A DNA stretch of 17,253 nt. Origin: Candidatus Moraniibacteriota bacterium (lineage in GTDB: Bacteria > Patescibacteriota > Minisyncoccia > Moranbacterales > UBA2206). The notes under the pieces are model-generated. The model saw nothing but the letters and a program-made list of their open reading frames with translations, was not told the origin of the DNA and did no database searches. The position numbers were made by a program, and so were the translations under genes. Location of the stretch: the NCBI GenBank assembly GCA_026396205.1, contig JAPLXF010000061.1, forward strand, positions 1 through 17,253. The letters are read 5' to 3'. Positions within the stretch are counted from its first letter, which is position 1; the number at the start of each line of letters is the position of its first letter. Positions 11,800-17,253 of the stretch are shown one piece after another.

Positions 11800-12594
11800 A
11801 TGAAAGTAAAATTATTAATTATTCCGCTGGTCATTCTGCTGGCTGTCTGGATTTTTATTAAAATGATTATTCCCCAATACGATGATTTGCGGCAGCAATT
11901 TAAGGACAAAGGCACTGCCAAGCAGAAATTTTCAGGAATTCAAACCAAAGTGCAAAAGGTCAACCTGCTTTACAACAGTTTGGATTCGAATCAGGATCAG
12001 GCGACGACCCTGTTTAAATATCTGCCAGACGACAAACAGGAATCGGAAATTGTGGATAATTTAAACTACAATGCCAATCTGGAAAGCCTGATGGTTACGG
12101 AAATTTCCGTAACCAAAACCAAAACCGCCGGTTTGCCGGCCAATTTTACTCCACCGGCTAATATCGATACGAAAAAAATAATTCCGGGAGGGAAAGAGAG
12201 CGCAGTTCCGGAAATAATTTCCCCCGAAGAATTAAAGGTGACTTTCAATGCTCTCGGAACATATGAACAGCTCAAATCTTTTCTGGCTAAAGTTTCCAAA
12301 CTGGAAAGATTCGACCGGTTGGATTTGGTTAAAATATCCCGCTTAAAAAACAACCAAGCCGTAGCTAATCCGAGTGATAAAACGGAAGTCAGTCAGATGC
12401 TGCAGCTGGAAACCACCCTAGCCTTCAATTATTTAATGCAGGATAAAAATATAAGCGAGGCTAATTTTGCCGAAGATAAACTAAAAGATAAATTCGACTT
12501 TGGAGTGATCGATGAAATTAAAAGCCGGGCCAATACTAGCTTGGTTGAATTGGAAGTTGGCCAATCGGGCCGATCCAATCCTTTTATTCCCTAG
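11800..12594 (+). CDS. pilO: PilO-like type IV pilus inner-membrane protein
   Basis: A 264-residue protein with an N-terminal membrane segment (~4-22), a coiled-coil region (DDLRQQFKDKGTAKQKF) and a C-terminal ferredoxin-like domain with LKVTFNALGTYEQLKSFLAKVSKLERF, a pattern typical of PilO/GspM-like proteins. It is expected to pair with PilN in the inner-membrane alignment complex. No PilP or PilQ gene follows. This fits a cell without a classical outer membrane (inference). It ends 12 bp before pilB. Confidence 0.8.
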   Translation: MKVKLLIIPLVILLAVWIFIKMIIPQYDDLRQQFKDKGTAKQKFSGIQTKVQKVNLLYNSLDSNQDQATTLFKYLPDDKQESEIVDNLNYNANLESLMVTEISVTKTKTAGLPANFTPPANIDTKKIIPGGKESAVPEIISPEELKVTFNALGTYEQLKSFLAKVSKLERFDRLDLVKISRLKNNQAVANPSDKTEVSQMLQLETTLAFNYLMQDKNISEANFAEDKLKDKFDFGVIDEIKSRANTSLVELEVGQSGRSNPFIP

Positions 12595-12606
12595 TTTTTC
12601 TTAAAT

Positions 12607-14313
12607 ATGGCGGAAGAAACCATCCAACAGCCAAAAGCTTCCGAAAAACCGGAAGAGACTCCGTCCGATTTGCCGGCCGATTCGGATATCAGCCAGAAAG
12701 CCAAAGCTTTGGGGCTGCCTTTTCTGGAAAAAGCTCCCAAAAATATTGTCAGCGATGTCATAAATATCATGCCGCAGGAAGTAGCGGAAAAATATAAAAT
12801 AGCCGCCTTTGAACGCGGAAAGGACACTATAAAAGTGGCGGTAATTAATCCGCAAGATGTGGATGTTTTAAACGCTTTAAGTTTTGTAGCCGAACAAAAA
12901 AAACTAAAAGTGGAGCAGTATCTGGTTTCCGATTCTGTTTTTCAGGAAATTTTTAATTTTTACGGCGGCGCCAATATTTTAGTCAAAGAAGCTTTCGAAT
13001 CTTTCCAAAGCAAAGCCCAAGAAGGAGAAGCCTATAAAGAATCCAAAAAAAGCGCTCTTTTAAAACAGCAGGAAATTTTTAAAGACGCACCGGTGGCCAA
13101 ACTGGTGGAAGTGATTATCAGCCACGCTATTGACGGCAAGGCTAGCGACATCCATATCGAACCGTTGAGCAAAGATTACCGGGTGCGTTTCCGGGTGGAC
13201 GGCATTTTGCATGTCAGTTTGATTTTGCCCAAAGAAATCGGGCCGGTGGTGGTATCGCGCATAAAAATACTTTCCAATTTGAAAATAGAAGAAAGAAGAA
13301 AGCCTCAAGACGGACGTTTCCGGCTGACTCACAGCGGAAAGGAAATTGATTTCCGCGTTTCCACTTTGCCGGTAATCGACGGAGAGAAAATAGTTATGCG
13401 TATTCTGGATAAAGAAAGCGGCTTGGCGCAAATCGAATCGCTGGGACTTTACGGTTTGGCGTTAGAAAATCTGAAACTGGCCATTCAGGAAACCTATGGC
13501 ATGATTCTTTTTACCGGCCCTACTGGATCCGGAAAATCCACCTCGCTTTACGCTTTGCTCAAAGTTATCAATAAGGAAGAAAGGAATATTATCACCTTGG
13601 AAGACCCGATTGAATATAATATTGAAGGCTTAAACCAAAGCCAGATTAAACCGGAAATCGGCTATTCCTTCGCCTCGGGACTCCGCTCGATTCTGCGCCA
13701 AGACCCAAATGTGATTATGGTAGGCGAAATCCGGGACGGGGAAACAGCCGAATTGGCCGTTCATGCGGCGCTCACCGGGCATCTTTTATTCTCTACGTTG
13801 CATACCAATACGGCTATCGGCGCCATTCCTCGGCTAATCGATATGGGCATTGAACCGTTTCTGCTTTCAGCCTCATTGCGGACAGTGGTTGCCCAGCGGC
13901 TAGTCAGAAGAATCTGCGAAAAATGCAGGGAAGAAATTAAAGTTTCCGAAACAGTGGTTAAAAACATTCAGGAAGCCATAAAAAATATTTCGCCGGAAGA
14001 AATGAAAAAATATAACTTGGATCTTTCGAGCGACTTGCATTTTTATCACGGCAAAGGCTGTGAAATATGCAATGGTACCGGGTTGAAAGGCCGAGTGGCC
14101 ATCTATGAGGTAGTTCCGGTAACCAATGCCGTTAAAAATATTATTATTGAGAAAGCTGGCAACGAAAGGCTGATTGAGGCTGAACGGGATAAAATGGGAA
14201 TTTTGACCATCAAACAAGACGGCATTCTGAAAATTCTGCTGGGCATGACCACCATTGAGGAAATAGAAAGAGTAACCGAAGGCAGTATCGCGCTGACGCT
14301 GGAAGGAGTGTAA
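12607..14313 (+). CDS. pilB: Type IV pilus extension ATPase PilB (GspE family)
   Basis: A 568-residue cytoplasmic hexameric ATPase that drives pilus polymerisation. The N-terminal domain (to ~160) is GspE-N-like. The ATPase core has GPTGSGKST (~304-312), an Asp box NIITLEDPIEYNIEG, and Walker B VIMVGEIRDGETAELAVHA (~370-385) followed by the His box TGHLLFSTLHTN. A tetracysteine zinc site is formed by CEKC (~436-439) and CEICNGTG (~485-488), typical of PilB rather than PilT. The length matches the family. It lies between pilO and a response-regulator gene. No SD is visible. Confidence 0.95.
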   Translation: MAEETIQQPKASEKPEETPSDLPADSDISQKAKALGLPFLEKAPKNIVSDVINIMPQEVAEKYKIAAFERGKDTIKVAVINPQDVDVLNALSFVAEQKKLKVEQYLVSDSVFQEIFNFYGGANILVKEAFESFQSKAQEGEAYKESKKSALLKQQEIFKDAPVAKLVEVIISHAIDGKASDIHIEPLSKDYRVRFRVDGILHVSLILPKEIGPVVVSRIKILSNLKIEERRKPQDGRFRLTHSGKEIDFRVSTLPVIDGEKIVMRILDKESGLAQIESLGLYGLALENLKLAIQETYGMILFTGPTGSGKSTSLYALLKVINKEERNIITLEDPIEYNIEGLNQSQIKPEIGYSFASGLRSILRQDPNVIMVGEIRDGETAELAVHAALTGHLLFSTLHTNTAIGAIPRLIDMGIEPFLLSASLRTVVAQRLVRRICEKCREEIKVSETVVKNIQEAIKNISPEEMKKYNLDLSSDLHFYHGKGCEICNGTGLKGRVAIYEVVPVTNAVKNIIIEKAGNERLIEAERDKMGILTIKQDGILKILLGMTTIEEIERVTEGSIALTLEGV

Positions 14314-14343
14314 AGCACATAGCACATAACATGGAACATGTAA
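14314..14343 (+). repeat. Heptanucleotide array (AGCACAT/AACATGK)x4 between pilB and the response regulator
   Basis: AGCACAT (14314-14320), AGCACAT (14321-14327), AACATGG (14328-14334) and AACATGT (14335-14341), starting directly after the pilB stop codon. Confidence 0.75.
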
Positions 14344-14362
14344 CAATTTAAAATTTAAATAT

Positions 14363-14767
14363 ATGGATGAAGATAAAAGTAAAAAAATAATAATGATTGT
14401 CGAGGATGATTCGTTCGTGATGGATATTTACAATACCAAGTTCACTCAAACTGGATATGCAGTGGTTGGAGCTTTGAACGGCCAAGAAGCTCTTAAAAAA
14501 ATGGAGGAAACAAAACCGGATCTGATACTTTTGGATATTGTTATGCCCCAGATGGATGGCTACGAATTCTTGAAGATTATGAAAAGCCGGGAAGAATTTA
14601 AGAATATTCCGGTAGTATTGCTGACCAATCTTAACCAGAAAGAGGAGATAGAAAAGGGCATGGATTTGGGAGCCCAAGATTATCTGATAAAATCCCATTT
14701 CACTCCTTCGGAAGTTCTGGCTAAGGTGGAAAAGATGCTTAATGTTTCCAATCCCAAACAAAAATAA
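14363..14767 (+). CDS. Single-domain response regulator (receiver domain only)
   Basis: A 134-residue CheY-like receiver with no output domain. Acidic residues E14, D15 and D16, phosphoacceptor D58 in LLLDIVMPQMDG-type context, T88 and K110 are all in place, so it should be phosphorylatable. Its place between pilB and pilT suggests control of pilus extension and retraction by protein contact, similar in principle to PilG/PilH-type regulators (inference). No histidine kinase is encoded in the window. The gene is followed by copy 2 of the three-way-junction element. Confidence 0.9.
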   Translation: MDEDKSKKIIMIVEDDSFVMDIYNTKFTQTGYAVVGALNGQEALKKMEETKPDLILLDIVMPQMDGYEFLKIMKSREEFKNIPVVLLTNLNQKEEIEKGMDLGAQDYLIKSHFTPSEVLAKVEKMLNVSNPKQK

Positions 14768-14771
14768 ATTC

Positions 14772-14835
14772 ACCCTGTTGAATAAATTTCGTTTCACGAA
14801 ATTATTTTTCCAGAGGAAAAATTATTCAATAGGGT
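14772..14835 (+). ncRNA. 64-nt three-way-junction element, copy 2
   Basis: The outer stem ACCCTGTTGAATA (14772-14784) pairs with TATTCAATAGGGT (14823-14835): 13 bp with one G-U. Arm 1 is AATTTCGT-TTC-ACGAAATT (14785-14803). Arm 2 is ATTTTTCC-AGA-GGAAAAAT (14804-14822). It matches copy 1 in length, topology and loop sizes, with compensatory changes in the stems. It starts 4 nt after the response-regulator stop and ends 8 nt before the pilT ATG. Confidence 0.87.
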
Positions 14836-14843
14836 AAACAAAA

Positions 14844-15920
14844 ATGCCAGCTATCAATGCCGAACAAAAACTAAAAGAATATTTAAAATTAGTGGCCCAA
14901 CAGAATGCTTCCGATTTGCATTTGGTAGTCGGCCGGCACCCGACCATCCGCCTTGACGGAAAATTGCATCCGCTGGAGAATGAAAACATTTTAACTCCGG
15001 CCGATACGGCAGCTATTGTTCAAGTTATTATCAGTGAAGAAAACAAGAAAAAATTGCAAACGGGCGGACAAGCTGATTTTTCCTACAGCTTGGAAGACAA
15101 AGCCCGCTTTCGGGTCAACGCTTTTTTCCAGCAGGGCCGAATCAGTATTGCTTTCCGGCTGATTCCGAAAGAAATCAGAACTTTGAAACAGCTGAATATT
15201 CCGGAAGTACTGTATGATTTTACTAAATATTCTCAAGGGTTACTCTTACTAGTCGGTCCGGTTGGCCACGGCAAATCCACAACCATAGCGGCGCTGATCA
15301 ACGAAATCAACCATATGCAGGAAAAGCATATCATCACCATTGAAGATCCGATCGAATATGTTTTTGAGCAAGACCGGTGTATAATAAATCAAAGGGAAAT
15401 TTTTCAGGATTCCGAATCTTTCAGCAGTGCCTTGCGGGCGGTTTTTCGGGAAGATGCCAATGTGGTACTGATCGGTGAAATGCGGGACTTGGAAACTATC
15501 AGCACGGCGGTTACAGCAGCGGAAACCGGACATCTGATTTTTGCCACGCTGCATACCAACGATGCGCCCCAAACCATTGACCGGATTATCGATGTTTTTC
15601 CGCCTCATCAGCAAAGCCAGATCCGATTGCAATTGTCCTCCTGCCTTTTAGGAGTGGTTTCCCAAAGGCTGATTCCCAAAATTGACGGCGGGCGAGTTCC
15701 GGCTTTGGAGATTATGATTAAAAACAACGCGGTTGAGAATTTAATTCGGGAGGGCAAAACTTACCAAATAGACAATGTGATTGAAACTAGTTCTAATGAC
15801 GGCATGATAACGATGGATAAATATTTAGCGGGATTGGTTGACAAGGGAATCATAACCGTGGATATGGCCACTACCTATGCCAAAGACCGTAAAAATTTCC
15901 GCCAATTTTTAAAATTATAA
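14844..15920 (+). CDS. pilT: Type IV pilus retraction ATPase PilT
   Basis: A 358-residue hexameric ATPase for pilus disassembly and retraction. The N-terminal ASDLHLVVGRHPTIRLDGKL-type segment (through ~residue 41) is typical of PilT. The ATPase core has Walker A GPVGHGKSTT (~138-147), where most PilTs have GPTGSGKST. It also has an Asp box IITIEDPIEYVFEQ, Walker B VVLIGEMRDLETISTAVTAAETGHL and the His box FATLHTND. The C-terminal NLIREGKTYQIDNVIET matches the AIRNLIREGK motif required for retraction. Length is normal, and it lacks the PilB zinc site. The ATG lies 8 nt after the three-way-junction element; pilC follows 4 nt after the stop. Confidence 0.95.
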   Translation: MPAINAEQKLKEYLKLVAQQNASDLHLVVGRHPTIRLDGKLHPLENENILTPADTAAIVQVIISEENKKKLQTGGQADFSYSLEDKARFRVNAFFQQGRISIAFRLIPKEIRTLKQLNIPEVLYDFTKYSQGLLLLVGPVGHGKSTTIAALINEINHMQEKHIITIEDPIEYVFEQDRCIINQREIFQDSESFSSALRAVFREDANVVLIGEMRDLETISTAVTAAETGHLIFATLHTNDAPQTIDRIIDVFPPHQQSQIRLQLSSCLLGVVSQRLIPKIDGGRVPALEIMIKNNAVENLIREGKTYQIDNVIETSSNDGMITMDKYLAGLVDKGIITVDMATTYAKDRKNFRQFLKL

Positions 15921-15924
15921 AAAA

Positions 15925-17136
15925 ATGAAATTCGTATTTAAAGCCAAAACCAGAGAAGGCGAAGTCAAAAACGGGGATATTGAAGCCGTCAGCCGCGAGG
16001 CGGCTTTGCAAGCGCTGGAAAAAAATAATTTGTTTCCCATTTTCGTAACCGAAAGCAATAAAGACCAGTCGCCTCTAAAAATGTTTTTAAAATATTACGA
16101 CCGGGTTACACCTAAAGAAATGGTGGTTTTTTTCCGCCAGCTGGCTATTCTGATTGATGCGCGGGTGCCGGTAACCGTATCACTAAATGCCATCAATTCC
16201 CAAACCACCAACCGCTATTTCCAAAGAATCATCAAAGAAATGATCAGCGATATCGAAGATGGCATGCCGCTGTCCAGTTCTTTGGAAAAGCACAGCGATG
16301 TATTTTCCCATTTATCCGTCAGCATCATCCGCGCCGGCGAAACTTCCGGCAATCTCCAGAAATCCATTCTCTATGTGGCGGACAACATTGAAAAAAATTA
16401 CCAATTGACTGCGCGGGTGCGTTCGGCGCTCATTTATCCGGCGGTGGTCATAGTCGTATTTTTTATCATTGGTTTTATCGTCATCACTTTCATTCTGCCC
16501 AAGCTGACGCAAGCTATTAAAGATATGGCGGCCGAAGTGCCCTGGTATACTAAATTAGTGATGGATACCGGCGATTTTATGCAAAAATACTGGTGGGCGG
16601 TAGCTATTGCCATTATCGGAGCGGTTTTGGGGCTGATTTATTACATTAAAACCGACAACGGCAAGCGGGAATTCGACCAGATAAAGATCCGCTTTCCCAT
16701 TATCGGCATTATTTTCAAATATGTTTATCTGACCCGCTTCGCGGAAAATTTGTCGGTGTTGCTCAACGGCGGGATTCCAATTCTGCAAGCGCTTAAAGAA
16801 GTGAGCAATGTGGTGGGCAATTCCGAATACGAAGCCTTGTTCCTGAAAACGGCCGAGGAAGTCAAAGTCGGCGGCACCATGAGTTCAGTACTGTCCCGCA
16901 GCGACTTGATTCCGCCAATGATGTCGCAGATGATCAAGGTCGGGGAGGAATCGGGGCAAATCAGCTCGACGCTCGACCATGTAGCCCGCTTTTATTCCAG
17001 TGAAACGGAAATAATGACCAAGAACCTGTCAACTCTCATCGAACCTATCTTGATGATTTTCATCGGTATCGGCGTCGGCTTCATGGCCTTTTCCATTTTG
17101 ATGCCGATTTATAATATAGCGAGCCAGATTAAATAA
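15925..17136 (+). CDS. pilC: Type IV pilus inner-membrane platform protein PilC (GspF family)
   Basis: A 403-residue polytopic platform protein with two tandem GspF domains. KFVFKAKTREGEVKNGDIEA at the start and FFRQLAILIDARVP plus IIRAGETSGNL define the first domain. Membrane segments lie at ~169-191 and ~222-241. RFAENLSVLLNGGIP and IKVGEESGQI define the second domain, followed by a final membrane segment (~378-400). PilC couples PilB/PilT ATP hydrolysis to pilin movement. It lies 4 bp after pilT. Pilin and prepilin peptidase genes are not in the window; a four-helix-bundle gene follows instead. Confidence 0.95.
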   Translation: MKFVFKAKTREGEVKNGDIEAVSREAALQALEKNNLFPIFVTESNKDQSPLKMFLKYYDRVTPKEMVVFFRQLAILIDARVPVTVSLNAINSQTTNRYFQRIIKEMISDIEDGMPLSSSLEKHSDVFSHLSVSIIRAGETSGNLQKSILYVADNIEKNYQLTARVRSALIYPAVVIVVFFIIGFIVITFILPKLTQAIKDMAAEVPWYTKLVMDTGDFMQKYWWAVAIAIIGAVLGLIYYIKTDNGKREFDQIKIRFPIIGIIFKYVYLTRFAENLSVLLNGGIPILQALKEVSNVVGNSEYEALFLKTAEEVKVGGTMSSVLSRSDLIPPMMSQMIKVGEESGQISSTLDHVARFYSSETEIMTKNLSTLIEPILMIFIGIGVGFMAFSILMPIYNIASQIK

Positions 17137-17144
17137 TATTTATT

Positions 17145-17192
17145 AACGGGTTAACGAGTTCATGAGTTAACGAGTTAAAAAGTTGACGAGTT
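17145..17192 (+). repeat. Octanucleotide tandem array (AACGAGTT)x6 abutting a start codon
   Basis: Eight-bp units are AACGGGTT 17145-17152, AACGAGTT 17153-17160, CATGAGTT 17161-17168, AACGAGTT 17169-17176, AAAAAGTT 17177-17184 and GACGAGTT 17185-17192. The array ends exactly at the ATG of the next gene. Confidence 0.85.
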
Positions 17193-17253
17193 ATGAAGAT
17201 AAACCGGTTTGAGGATTTGAATATCTGGAAGTTAAGCTTGAAAATTACCAAAG
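17193..17253 (+). CDS. Second four-helix-bundle (S23-type) protein, N-terminal fragment
   Basis: The open frame from the ATG at 17193 runs to the window edge and gives MKINRFEDLNIWKLSLKITK. That is the common N-terminal pattern (RFEDL-x-W-x-x-A/S-x-x-L) of the S23/four-helix-bundle family. Only 20 residues are visible, so the assignment is provisional. It differs in sequence from the copy at 2776 but, like it, starts directly after a short tandem array. Confidence 0.65.
   Translation, partial: MKINRFEDLNIWKLSLKITK

Noticed and set aside
10061..12059. Two perfect 9-bp DnaA-box-like sites (TGTGGATAA at 10061-10069 and 12051-12059)
   Set aside because: One is inside pilO coding sequence and the other is single; no cluster, AT-rich unwinding region or dnaA/dnaN gene is nearby, so an origin is not supported.
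8257..14835. The 64-nt elements as intrinsic terminators
   Set aside because: Neither copy is followed by a T tract on either strand, and both lie between genes of one operon.
1..17253. CRISPR array
   Set aside because: The tandem arrays have 7-8 bp units without spacers, and no cas genes are present.

Overview
The window looks like a chromosome segment of a candidate-phyla-radiation (Patescibacteria) bacterium. This is inferred from gene content and style, since no rRNA marker is present. The signs are an AT-rich genome, a streamlined pilMNO-pilB-response regulator-pilT-pilC locus with no secretin gene, short murein genes, a LemA/HtpX pair, four-helix-bundle (S23-type) genes, and many start codons without a Shine-Dalgarno (SD) sequence.

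Layout. 1-179 is the 3' end of a probable FemAB-type peptidoglycan-bridge transferase. 267-1568 is a MurE-like ligase, convergent with a divergent-PAP2 (DUF212) membrane gene (1543-1986, -). 2163-4528 holds lemA, a four-helix-bundle gene flanked by inverted repeats, htpX and a hypothetical gene. 4566-5122 (-) is an L,D-transpeptidase split by a one-base frame break. 5241-5833 is a promoter, a roughly 250-nt structured leader and a DUF4870 membrane protein. 5963-7093 is a short pyruvate kinase, followed by tRNA-Ser(GGA) and an unidentified structured small RNA. 7486-9121 contains two SD-led hypothetical minus-strand genes around a plus-strand pair of membrane/stress-like small proteins. 9220-9999 (-) is a ComF-like phosphoribosyltransferase. 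10146-17136 is the type IV pilus operon. The window ends inside a second four-helix-bundle gene.

How the genes work together. FemAB and MurE would build and branch peptidoglycan, with the L,D-transpeptidase (if functional) cross-linking it. The pil genes encode a complete inner-membrane motor: actin-like PilM, PilN/PilO, extension ATPase PilB, retraction ATPase PilT and platform PilC. A single-domain response regulator sits between the two ATPases. ComF could link DNA uptake through the pilus to competence, although it lies outside the operon.

The most unusual content is non-coding. (1) Two copies (8257-8320 and 14772-14835) of a 64-nt element fold into an identical three-way junction: a 13-bp outer stem and two 8-bp arms with 3-nt loops. 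Nearly every difference between the copies preserves pairing, and both copies sit exactly 8 nt before a start codon. (2) At least seven unrelated sequences form short tandem arrays with a 7-8 bp period, about four units each, between and inside genes. (3) Repeat and palindromic elements are carried in frame inside femAB, murE, pyk and the gene after htpX. (4) Both four-helix-bundle genes are abutted by such arrays, and one is bounded by inverted copies, like a mobile cassette. (5) There are two further structured RNA candidates, at 5241-5480 and about 7300-7403.
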